Shown: one piece after another, positions 45,657 through 53,595 of the stretch | How the letters are laid out: each line of letters starts with the position of its first letter | Numbering within the stretch: position 1 is the stretch's first letter | Assembly (NCBI GenBank): GCA_015063285.1 | Contig: SUST01000001.1 | Span: forward strand, 124,001-188,000 | DNA from: Thermoplasmata archaeon | Lineage (GTDB): Archaea; Thermoplasmatota; Thermoplasmata; Methanomassiliicoccales; Methanomethylophilaceae | Direction: 5' to 3' | Length of the DNA stretch: 64,000 nt | Translations under genes and position numbers: made by a program | Notes under the pieces: generated by a model | The model's input: only the letters and a program-made list of their open reading frames with translations | Told to the model about the DNA's origin: nothing | The model's database searches: none

Positions 45657-46361
45657 ATGATGAGAACAGTATCAATAAGATACCCCAGCGCGCCCGACAC
45701 ATTGAACGAAAAGACCCTGTGGGCATACGGCGAAGCGATCAAAGGCAACGCCGAATGCCAATTCGCGATGGCCTAGTATTCCATAGATCCCCTGGAATCC
45801 GCCACCGACGGGGACGCACTCATATGGCTGATGCTCTCCGCCGCCCGCGGGAACGCCGACGCCATGTACTGCCTCGGGACGCTGATGCTCACACCGAACA
45901 GCAGGATATACAACCGTGAGGAAGGACTGCTGCAGCTGCGCAACGCGGAGAAGAACGGCCAAGAGGAGGCCGCGCTGTACCTTATGATAATCGACGTCTA
46001 CGACACCGACTGCATAGACGACCTCGTTAACATCTCCCAGGTGGCCCACGACGGTCCCGCGGCCGACCTGGGAACGCTGATCCTCAGATTGGGGAACAGC
46101 CTGTACCAATCCAACGACCTGCCGAACCACAAATTCATGGCGTTGAGGGCCTACGCATACGCATCGAAATACGGCAACGTCAACGCGATGATGAAGGCGG
46201 GATACATGCTGGAGAACGGAGAAGAGGTGAAGCAGTCCTTCGAAAAGGCCCTGAAATTCTATCGGAAGGCCGCAGACCTCGGGGATCCGATGGCAAAGGA
46301 ACTGCTGAAGGACCTGATGGAGAGGATGGATTTGGATTACATCATAATAGACGATCCTTGA
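45657..46361 (+). CDS. Sel1-repeat protein with in-frame TAG
   Basis: Two ATGs at 45657 and 45660 follow a good Shine-Dalgarno sequence. The frame reads TLWAYGEAIKGNAECQFAMA, then TAG at 45774-45776 (about codon 40), then YSIDPLESATDGDALIWLM and regular Sel1 repeats (LSAARGNADAMYCLGTLML) to TGA 46361, about 234 residues. The TAG falls inside the first repeat, next to the conserved Tyr of the G-N-A-E-x-Q-F-x-x-x-x-Y pattern. A downstream ATG could start a shorter protein, but the ribosome site and the broken first repeat favour the long frame. Confidence 0.75.
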
Positions 46362-46371
46362 AACTGTTTGG

Positions 46372-46390
46372 GGCGGGCTATGCCCGCTCA
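46372..46390 (+). terminator. Hairpin after the Sel1-repeat gene
   Basis: GCGGGC, loop TAT and GCCCGC lie 12 nt after the stop, with weaker flanking pairs and an AT-rich stretch beyond. Confidence 0.55.
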
Positions 46391-46481
46391 TATCGTTTAT
46401 GATAAAAAGAAAATCCTTCAGAAAACTTTGAGAATTCCTTAGACCCTTCTTTGAAAAAACAACATAGCCAGATACGAAAAA

Positions 46482-46516
46482 GAGTTTTCAGGACCGCGGA
46501 ATCTCTCCCGCGGCCC
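46482..46516 (-). terminator. Terminator of the second ABC operon
   Basis: On the minus strand GGGCCGCGG pairs with CCGCGGTCC (one mismatch) and is followed by an A/T-rich tract containing CTCTTTTTC. It lies about 30 nt past the stop of the ATPase gene. Confidence 0.65.
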
Positions 46517-46545
46517 CTTTATCCAGGTGATATCATGGAGCGTTG

Positions 46546-47340
46546 TCAGATATCCTCCGAATCCTCCAGGGATTCGTTCAGTATCACATGCGGCCTTCCG
46601 TTCACATCGATCACGTCGGCATCCACCCCGTACACGGTGCGGATGTTCTCCTTGGTGATAACCTCCGAAGGGGTACCCACTGCGTAGATGCCTCCTCCGT
46701 GGAGCATTATGATCCTGTCCGCGTACTTCGCGGTGATGTTGATGTCATGGCTGATCATGATCACCAGCATCCCCTTCTGCCTGGGAAGCTCGCTGAGCAC
46801 CTTGGTGACCTCCAGCTGATGCCTCACGTCCAGATTGGATGTCGGTTCGTCCAGGAGAACTATCTCCGGCGTCCTCACCAATCCCCTGGCGAGCATGACC
46901 TTCTGATGCTGTCCCGCGGATAGCTCGTTGAAGTCCCTCATGGCCAGGTGCTGTATCTTCATCAGCCTCAGCACGTCGTACACCTTCTGCAGGTCGTCGT
47001 CGCTGGTACCGAACTTGTGGTCGTTCTGCAATCCAACCATGACGGTGTCCACCACGGACAGGGGGAAGGAGTCCTCACTGGCATTGGGAACGTATCCCAT
47101 GTGCCCGGCGAGCTCCTTCAGCTTGTACTCCCTGACCTCCTTGTCGTTGATGTACACGAATCCCGAGGATGGTTTCAGGATCTTGTTCATGCAATGGATC
47201 AGGGTGGATTTCCCGACACCGTTCGGTCCCATGATGCAGACGAACTCCGGCTTGTCCAAGGTCTGTGTGATCCCCTTCAATACAGGTACGTTGGGATCAT
47301 ACCCGAACTCCAAATCCTTCATCTCTACCTTCATTTCCAT
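46546..47340 (-). CDS. ABC transporter ATPase, second uptake operon
   Basis: 264 residues from ATG 47340, whose A is shared with the stop of the permease gene (TGATG). A much longer open frame upstream runs through the permease gene and is a shadow. Walker A GPNGVGKST, signature LSAGQHQKVMLARGL and Walker B IVLLDEPTSNLD are present. It is similar to the ATPase at 30420-31190. It drives import by the linked permease and binding protein. Confidence 0.92.
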   Translation of the reverse strand: MEMKVEMKDLEFGYDPNVPVLKGITQTLDKPEFVCIMGPNGVGKSTLIHCMNKILKPSSGFVYINDKEVREYKLKELAGHMGYVPNASEDSFPLSVVDTVMVGLQNDHKFGTSDDDLQKVYDVLRLMKIQHLAMRDFNELSAGQHQKVMLARGLVRTPEIVLLDEPTSNLDVRHQLEVTKVLSELPRQKGMLVIMISHDINITAKYADRIIMLHGGGIYAVGTPSEVITKENIRTVYGVDADVIDVNGRPHVILNESLEDSEDI

Positions 47341-48413
47341 CACCAGAACGACTTCCTCTGCTTGATGAGCAGATAGAGGAACAGGGGACAGCCTATGAAC
47401 GCTGTGATGACCCCCACCGGCAGGAATGTCGGTGCGATTATCACCCTTGAGATCAGATCGGCCACCATCAGCAGCACCGCGCCGAATGCGGCGGATGCCG
47501 GGATCAGGTACCTGTTGTCCGAACCGAGGAATATGCGTACTATGTGCGGTGCGACCAATCCTATGAATCCGATGATTCCCGTGAAGCAGACAACCGATGC
47601 GGCCATCAGGGAGATCAGGATCAGCAGGGTTATGCGCAGCTTGTGAGCGTCCAATCCCAAAGCGGTAGCGTTCTTGTCGCCTGTGATCAGGATGTTGAGC
47701 TGCTTGGAGAGCAGCATCAGTATGATCGTTCCGATCACAGCGAATATCAGGATCACCACGAAGGATGTCCATGACGAACCCGACAGGTCACCGATTGACC
47801 ACTGGAAGACGGCCGAGAGGGATTGCTCTGACAGTGTGAGCTTGATTATCGTGGTGCATGCGTTGAACAGGTACATGACCGCTATTCCCGCTAGGATCAT
47901 GGTCGCCGCGGAGGTGTTCCTCAGCGAGGATACCCCTATGATAACGATCGCCGGGATCAGCGAGAACACGAATGCGGTGGTTACGAGACCTATGGTCCCT
48001 CCGACACCTGCTACAGACAATCCCAATCCCAATGCCAAAGTGGCACCGAATGACGCACCCGAGGATATTCCCGTGGTGTAAGGATCGGCCAGCGGGTTCT
48101 TCATCATGCTCTGCATCGCGGCTCCCGCGACACCCAGGGACATTCCTGCGACGAGTCCCGTCATTATACGGGGAAGCCTGACATCGAAGAGCACCCAATC
48201 AATCGTTTCGTCAACCGCATCGGGGTTGAAGAAGTGGTTCCATATCCCCGCGTATGCCTCCCAGATCGATATCCCGGAGGAACCCACGGTGGTGGCGTAT
48301 CCCAATGTGATGAACATCGCCACTATGCATCCCGCGATGAACAGTATCTTCCTGAAGGTGTAGCGGTGGTAGTCCTGCATCATCTTCGTATCTGCATTCG
48401 TTTCCATTCTCAT
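47340..48413 (-). CDS. FecCD-family ABC permease, second uptake operon
   Basis: 357 residues from ATG 48413, which overlaps the methyltransferase stop (ATGA) and follows AAGGAGGC. The motifs VRLPRIMTGLVAGMSLGVAG, NPLADPYTTGISSGASFGA and GIIGFIGLVAPHIVR match the permease of the first operon closely, so the two operons are paralogous. Confidence 0.92.
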   Translation of the reverse strand: MRMETNADTKMMQDYHRYTFRKILFIAGCIVAMFITLGYATTVGSSGISIWEAYAGIWNHFFNPDAVDETIDWVLFDVRLPRIMTGLVAGMSLGVAGAAMQSMMKNPLADPYTTGISSGASFGATLALGLGLSVAGVGGTIGLVTTAFVFSLIPAIVIIGVSSLRNTSAATMILAGIAVMYLFNACTTIIKLTLSEQSLSAVFQWSIGDLSGSSWTSFVVILIFAVIGTIILMLLSKQLNILITGDKNATALGLDAHKLRITLLILISLMAASVVCFTGIIGFIGLVAPHIVRIFLGSDNRYLIPASAAFGAVLLMVADLISRVIIAPTFLPVGVITAFIGCPLFLYLLIKQRKSFW

Positions 48414-49165
48414 GCCTCCTTGGTGAAGATAACATCGAACGAGAACACCAGGTCCCTGTCGCCGTACGGCCTTGCGTGACGCACGTGGAGAGTCACATCC
48501 CTGCAACCCAATTCCATCAATGTATCAGCATCCCACACGGGACGTCTTACGCGGCTCAGGGGCATCTGCATGGAGAGATCGTCTATAACCTTGAAGTCGA
48601 CCTTTCCGTCGTCGAAGGCGTAATGGCCTCCCTTCATCTCCTTCCTGCTTGCCTCGAAGGCCTTCCTGGCCCCCTCCCTGCTCTCCGCATATTCCTCGTC
48701 GAAATGGTGCAGATAGTAGTTCCCGTCGGAGACGATGGCCATCCCTCCGGGACGGAGTACCCTCAGGATCTCCGAATAGGCCCTCTCGGGGTGCTCCAGG
48801 CACCAGAAGACGTCCCTAGACAGGACAAGGTCGAAGGATCCGTCGGGGAACTGCAGGTCCTGGGCATCCATCACGCGGAAATCCGCCTCGACGCCCCTGT
48901 CCTTCGCGTTCTTCCTGGCCTCCTCGACCATCTTGTCGGAATAGTCTATGCCGGTGACCCTGTATCCCTTGGACCCGAACAGCATGGAGTAGAACCCCGG
49001 GCCGCATCCGACGTCCAGGATATCCCTGACATCGTGCCCCTCGAGGTAGCGCTCCATCTTCGCCAACGCCTCTTCGGACCTGTTGTCCATATCGTAATTG
49101 ACGGATCCGGAGAAACCGGAACTGCGTAGGTTCCAATAATCCCTGATCTCTTCGATTAACGTCAT
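48410..49165 (-). CDS. Class I SAM-dependent methyltransferase in the ABC operon
   Basis: 251 residues. SAM-binding motif I DILDVGCGPGFYSML (about 48-62), acidic loop VTGIDYSDKM, motif near VMDAQDLQFPDGSFDLVLS and the late IVSDGNYYLHHFDEEY. It belongs to the UbiE/small-molecule group. Its substrate is unknown. Coupling to the permease suggests that it modifies the imported compound or a chelator. The methyltransferase domain at 50761-51945 has a similar DGNWYLEEYDEDF motif, so the two are related. Confidence 0.85.
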   Translation of the reverse strand: MTLIEEIRDYWNLRSSGFSGSVNYDMDNRSEEALAKMERYLEGHDVRDILDVGCGPGFYSMLFGSKGYRVTGIDYSDKMVEEARKNAKDRGVEADFRVMDAQDLQFPDGSFDLVLSRDVFWCLEHPERAYSEILRVLRPGGMAIVSDGNYYLHHFDEEYAESREGARKAFEASRKEMKGGHYAFDDGKVDFKVIDDLSMQMPLSRVRRPVWDADTLMELGCRDVTLHVRHARPYGDRDLVFSFDVIFTKEA

Positions 49166-49183
49166 GTTATCTCAGCAATGAGC

Positions 49184-49201
49184 GGGGGCCGTCAGGCCCC
49201 C
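49184..49201 (-). terminator. Hairpin between binding protein and methyltransferase genes
   Basis: On the minus strand GGGGGCC, loop TGAC and GGCCCCC begin 8 nt after the TGA at 49210, joined by TGAAACCATA. As in the first ABC operon, a strong hairpin separates the binding-protein gene from the membrane genes. Confidence 0.65.
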
Positions 49202-49209
49202 TTATGGTT

Positions 49210-50586
49210 TCAGATGCCGTATGCGCTCTTCTTTGCCTGGTAGGTCTTGAGGTCAAGGTAGTCGATGTCCTTGAAGTCCTGTGCCTTCCAGTCGGAGTGG
49301 TACTTGCTCAGGTAGTCGTCGAACAGTGCATCCACGTCGAAGTTGAACTTATCGGGATACAGGTGGTTCGCCAGGTATGCGCATGCGACGTAGCTTGCTG
49401 TTCCCATGTAGACTCCCTGGTTGAACAAGAGCACCTTTCCGTCCTTGTATGCCTGAGTCTGGACGATGTTCTTCTCGTACTTTCCGTCGGTGGTTCCGTA
49501 CTGTGTGAACATGGCCTTCTGGCAGCTATCATGGTCCTCGTAGGTCTCCATGAATCCGAAGTACTGGGAGCTGATGATCCAATCGGGGTTCATCATCATG
49601 ATGGCCTCTCCGTCGATGCTTCCGGTGGGGTAGCCGTCGTCGAGAGGTGTGCGTCCTCCTGCGAGGTAGACGAGCTCCTGGACTCCTCCGTGCATCTTGG
49701 AGATGCTGTTGAGGGAGTAGCTTGCGAACACCAAGGGACGGTCCTCCATCTTCACGTCCTTCAGGGCGTCGGAGATCGTCTGGTAGACGGAGTCTGCCTT
49801 CTCTGCGTAGGCGTATGCCTGCTTCTCATGGTTCAGAAGGTATCCGAGGGTGATGATGGCGGGTACGGTCCAGTTGTCCTCGTAGAAGGGAAGACGTACG
49901 ACATCGGTTCCGATGCGTGCGCAGGTCTCCTCCATGTTGGGGTCGAACCAGGCCCTGGTTCCAGAGAGCATGAAGCTCGGGGGTGTGTTGCCGTCCTTGA
50001 CGAATACCTCGTAATCGGGTGTGAACCTGCTTCCGAAGCATTTCGCACCGTCGAACATGGTGAACCACTTGTGGTATGAACCGTTGTTTCCGACCTGGTC
50101 GCAGACGTACTTGACGTTGTCAACTGCGCCGAGGATGAGCATGGAATCATAGTTGCTCTTGTATCCGACTGCTGCGGTGGTGAGGGGGTAGGTACAGGAA
50201 CCGATGACAGCGTCCACGTCGTAGAAGTAGACCTGCATGTTCTTCTCACGGTCGACCATCCTCTCGATCCATTTCACATCGGCCTCGTCGATCTTTCCGT
50301 CGACGTTGGCGTCCGCGAGGGACCTCTGTACGAGCTGTCCGCCGTAAGACTTGTAACAATCATAGTATGTGGGCTCTATCTCGCCCGCGATGATCTTCTT
50401 CACTGTATCGACATCACGGCTGTCGAGGTAATCGTCCTGATTCGCGTTCCCGAAGACGGCCAGACGCCCATCCAGGTTGTTGCTGTTGGGGAGGTCCTTT
50501 CCTCCGTTCATCGAGATTATGACTGCGATCGCTGCGACGGCCAGGATGGCCACGAGAACGATCGCGATTATCATCTTCTTGTCCAT
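49210..50586 (-). CDS. ABC substrate-binding protein with dockerin-like repeats
   Basis: 458 residues. The N-terminal anchor (5-26) is followed by two dockerin-like loops, GNANQDDYLDSRDVDTV (46-62) and ADANVDGKIDEADVKWI (91-107), then a FecB/BtuF-type binding domain. Same order as the protein at 27854-29224. First gene of the operon that continues with methyltransferase, permease and ATPase. TTTATATT at 50641-50648 is the promoter box, giving a leader of about 30 nt. Confidence 0.87.
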   Translation of the reverse strand: MDKKMIIAIVLVAILAVAAIAVIISMNGGKDLPNSNNLDGRLAVFGNANQDDYLDSRDVDTVKKIIAGEIEPTYYDCYKSYGGQLVQRSLADANVDGKIDEADVKWIERMVDREKNMQVYFYDVDAVIGSCTYPLTTAAVGYKSNYDSMLILGAVDNVKYVCDQVGNNGSYHKWFTMFDGAKCFGSRFTPDYEVFVKDGNTPPSFMLSGTRAWFDPNMEETCARIGTDVVRLPFYEDNWTVPAIITLGYLLNHEKQAYAYAEKADSVYQTISDALKDVKMEDRPLVFASYSLNSISKMHGGVQELVYLAGGRTPLDDGYPTGSIDGEAIMMMNPDWIISSQYFGFMETYEDHDSCQKAMFTQYGTTDGKYEKNIVQTQAYKDGKVLLFNQGVYMGTASYVACAYLANHLYPDKFNFDVDALFDDYLSKYHSDWKAQDFKDIDYLDLKTYQAKKSAYGI

Positions 50587-50760
50587 TTTATCACTCGATT
50601 GGAATTATGCTCCAACTGATTGCACGTTCTGTGACAATGGAATATAAAGCTAATGTTTGCGGACAAAAACATCTGAAAAATTCTTTGATTATATGGATGA
50701 GTTAGTTGCCTGGTCGTATTGAAAGGTTGTTTATATGAGGCTGGCTGATAACTCCAATCG
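50587..50760. promoter_or_regulatory. Divergent promoter region
   Basis: TTTATATT on the minus strand (50641-50648) serves the binding-protein operon. TTTATAT (50730-50736) lies about 28 nt before the start at 50761, so that message is probably leaderless. No strong dyad is visible, but the ArsR-type protein encoded to the right is an obvious candidate to bind here. Confidence 0.55.
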
Positions 50761-51945
50761 ATGTCCTCCGACGATCAGACCGAGCCGCAGACGACGTACA
50801 AGTTGGACAATTTGTCCGCCCAACAGCAGACAATTGAATTTTGGGACGCACGTTCGAAGGGATACGGGATATCGACCCGCAAGGAGCTCGAGCAGGACAA
50901 CAACGTCCTCAGGAACATCATGCGTCACAGGATGAACCTCAACAGGAAGCTGAAGGTCGTCGATATGGGAACGGGCGCAGGAGGCTCTGCCATCACCATG
51001 GCCCGTCTGGGCCACGACGTCACATCCATAGATGCATCGGAGAAGATGCTGGAGGAGGCGAGGAAGAACGCCATACTGGCCAAGGTCGACATCAACTTCA
51101 TCCTGGGGGATGTCACCGCACCTCCGCTGCTGAAGCACAATTACGACCTGGTGGTCGCGAAGAGCGTCGTGTGGAACCTCATAGACCCCACAGCGGCATA
51201 CGCCGCATGGATCGACCTGCTGAAGCCCGGAGGAGCAATACTGATCATCGACGGCAACTGGTATCTCGAGGAATACGACGAGGACTTCAGGAAGCGCAGG
51301 GTCTACATGGACATGAAGTACGGGAAGGACAACAACCTCCACGCCCACACCAACGTCGACGGGGTGGACCTGGACATCATACGCAGGTTATCATGCAACT
51401 TCCCGGCGAGCATGGAGCGCAGACCCGCATGGGATGTGGGTGTGCTGATAGGGTTGGGCATTTCCGACCTGAAGATCTACTCGTTGGACAAGGAACCCTT
51501 CTCCGTCCTGACACGCGACGGACTGATGAAGATCCCGCTGTCCTTCGCCATCATCGCCCGCCTGCCGAGGAATGCGGTCAGCCCTTACAGCGAGGTGATG
51601 AACCCCAACATGTACACCGAGGACGACCTCAAAGCGGTCGCCGAGAGGCTCAACTCCACCGACTTCGAGTACTCCAAGGTGCTCAAGGCCCTGTCCGACC
51701 CCAAGCGCCTGGCGCTCCTGTCCGCACTGATGGGCGGCAAGATGAGCGTCAGTCAGCTTGCAACGGTCACCGGGGAATCCACATCGCTGACCTCCCATAA
51801 CCTCAAGACCCTGAAGGATGTGAACATAGTCGTTGCCGAACGCGACGGGAAGGAGATATTCTACTCCCTGTCGGACCCCAACTCCATCAACAGCATTCTG
51901 GATGTCTGCACGTTCCTGCTGTACGGGAACAAGAAGGATCTGTGA
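50761..51945 (+). CDS. SAM methyltransferase fused to an ArsR-type DNA-binding domain
   Basis: 394 residues. An N-terminal class I methyltransferase with KLKVVDMGTGAGGSAITMA (about 62-80) and ILIIDGNWYLEEYDEDF (about 160) is joined near residue 300 to a winged helix, KVLKALSDPKRLALLSALM and then MSVSQLATVTGESTSLTSHN, typical of ArsR regulators. No metal-binding cysteine pair is visible in the helix. It is divergent from the second ABC operon, whose methyltransferase it resembles. I infer a regulator that senses the methylated substrate or product, or SAM itself. Confidence 0.88.
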   Translation: MSSDDQTEPQTTYKLDNLSAQQQTIEFWDARSKGYGISTRKELEQDNNVLRNIMRHRMNLNRKLKVVDMGTGAGGSAITMARLGHDVTSIDASEKMLEEARKNAILAKVDINFILGDVTAPPLLKHNYDLVVAKSVVWNLIDPTAAYAAWIDLLKPGGAILIIDGNWYLEEYDEDFRKRRVYMDMKYGKDNNLHAHTNVDGVDLDIIRRLSCNFPASMERRPAWDVGVLIGLGISDLKIYSLDKEPFSVLTRDGLMKIPLSFAIIARLPRNAVSPYSEVMNPNMYTEDDLKAVAERLNSTDFEYSKVLKALSDPKRLALLSALMGGKMSVSQLATVTGESTSLTSHNLKTLKDVNIVVAERDGKEIFYSLSDPNSINSILDVCTFLLYGNKKDL

Positions 51946-51988
51946 CTGCAATATAGATATTGTACTATAGGGAGCAACGACCGAATCA

Positions 51989-52855
51989 TCAGCGGGGATA
52001 GTTCTTCGTCCCATGATAGCGCATGAGCTCGAGCTTCCTGACGAACGATGACGGGAAATGCATCGCGATGCGTGACAGGCTGGTCATTCCCATTATGAAC
52101 TTCGTGGGAATCTGCTTCTCCAAACCCACGACGGTGTTCCTGTGTTTGACGATGTCATCCAAGAACCCGTCCAGATCCGTGGCATCCGACACCGTGAGCA
52201 CATGGCCCAATTCATGCAGCAGATGTCCGTCCGTGCCTCCGGTAAATCCCAGACCGTATTCGATGGCATGGTCCCTCGCACTGATGTTCTCGCTGCGGAA
52301 CATGCCGCTGCATATGACCTCGTATGCGTCGAACCTCTTCGACACATCCTTCTCCAGTATGCCGTGGTCGATGGCCTTCTGCAGACCCTTGACCGATGTC
52401 AGATATCCCAACGGATGCGCCGCGGAAACCACGCAGTTCACGTCCTCCAGCGAATCGAGTATCCACTCCGTCCCCTTGTCTATGGCCAGCCACAGGCTGG
52501 AGTGCATGTTGGGCTTGACGTTCTTCGTCCAGTACTCGGTCATCTCGTCGTAATCGTAGAAGTACACCAGGATGTGCGGTCCGTCCCAGGCGCTTATCTC
52601 TATGCCCGGCACCAGGAACCTGCCGTAATCCTTGTTCAGCTCCCTGGCCTTCAGCGACCCGTTGATCAGGTTGTGGTCGGTTATCGCAAGGCCAACATCC
52701 CTCTTCTTCGCCAGCGCCAATGCGCTCTTCACCGATGTGTAGGAATCGGAGCAGTTGGTGTGGAAGTGCATGTCGGCACAGAGCATGTTGGATCCCCTGA
52801 TCCAATCCATATCGGGTCTTTCGAACCTTACCCTGCCGTCCTCCGCGCCTTGCAT
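51989..52855 (-). CDS. PHP-domain phosphoesterase
   Basis: 288 residues. Metal-binding motifs in order: DMHFHTNCSD (about 28), LAITDHN (about 56), LVPGIEISAW (about 82), SAAHPLGY (about 144) and TGGTDGH (about 203). PHP proteins hydrolyse phosphoesters using two or three metal ions. The substrate is not evident; related proteins act on nucleotides or histidinol phosphate. It lies alone, convergent with the fusion regulator. Confidence 0.87.
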   Translation of the reverse strand: MQGAEDGRVRFERPDMDWIRGSNMLCADMHFHTNCSDSYTSVKSALALAKKRDVGLAITDHNLINGSLKARELNKDYGRFLVPGIEISAWDGPHILVYFYDYDEMTEYWTKNVKPNMHSSLWLAIDKGTEWILDSLEDVNCVVSAAHPLGYLTSVKGLQKAIDHGILEKDVSKRFDAYEVICSGMFRSENISARDHAIEYGLGFTGGTDGHLLHELGHVLTVSDATDLDGFLDDIVKHRNTVVGLEKQIPTKFIMGMTSLSRIAMHFPSSFVRKLELMRYHGTKNYPR

Positions 52856-53035
52856 GAGCGTGCATGACGGTCATCCGTTTTTGTTTTTGCTGTCAGGCAT
52901 GGATACACTTTCCCATTCAACCCTTGCCGCGCATACCGAATGCGCCGTTGAAATGTGATAGCAACACGTTCGCCGACCTGACCGACGTATGTTTATTACC
53001 GACCTTGACTATTGGTGTCCCAAGAGGCCGCGAGA

Positions 53036-53530
53036 ATGAATGCCAACCCAGCAACTACCAGGATCTTTGTGATAATCGGGATATTATTGCTGTTGGGCGT
53101 TGTCATCTTCGTCTTCTTCGCAGGAGAATCCGAGAACACCAATTACGAGATCTCCTACGACAGCAAGGAAGGCGTGATCGCGGTCACCCTCGAAGAGGCC
53201 CTTCCTGACGGCCAATGGACCGCCTACATCTACTACGATACCGACACGGGCGGGACCAGGATCATAACGAAGGACGGGACGGTCACTCCCTCTTCGGACA
53301 GGATGTCTTTCAAGATAACCGACGATGATGATGTGCTGGTCAATCTCGACAACCACACCTACCAGATCGATCTGAGGTCCGATTCCGGCCATCACGATAT
53401 GCATTTCCAATTTACCGTGAGCGATCATGAGAATTCAGCGCTGGAAAATGTTGCCATTTGGATATGCGTCATCCTAGTGATCGGAATAGTCCTGTTCGGC
53501 GTCATCAGACGCATCGTCCGCGGATACTGA
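53036..53530 (+). CDS. Small membrane protein with extracellular domain
   Basis: 164 residues from ATG 53036 (a GTG at 53012 would add 8). One helix near residues 10-32, a soluble beta-rich, acidic region of about 90 residues (MSFKITDDDDVLVNLDNHTY) and a second helix near 140-158 ending in Arg-rich residues. Both ends should lie in the cytoplasm with the middle outside. Family unknown. TGTTTATTA near 52989 may be its promoter. Confidence 0.72.
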   Translation: MNANPATTRIFVIIGILLLLGVVIFVFFAGESENTNYEISYDSKEGVIAVTLEEALPDGQWTAYIYYDTDTGGTRIITKDGTVTPSSDRMSFKITDDDDVLVNLDNHTYQIDLRSDSGHHDMHFQFTVSDHENSALENVAIWICVILVIGIVLFGVIRRIVRGY

Positions 53531-53595
53531 TGCATATCGATCGGCACACTGGTGATTTGACTACAATTTAATACATATCACATCAATTCAGGGGT

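Noticed and set aside
47341-47772. N-terminal extension of the second ABC ATPase
   Set aside because: It would run through the permease gene; the ATPase begins at 47340 with normal family sequence.
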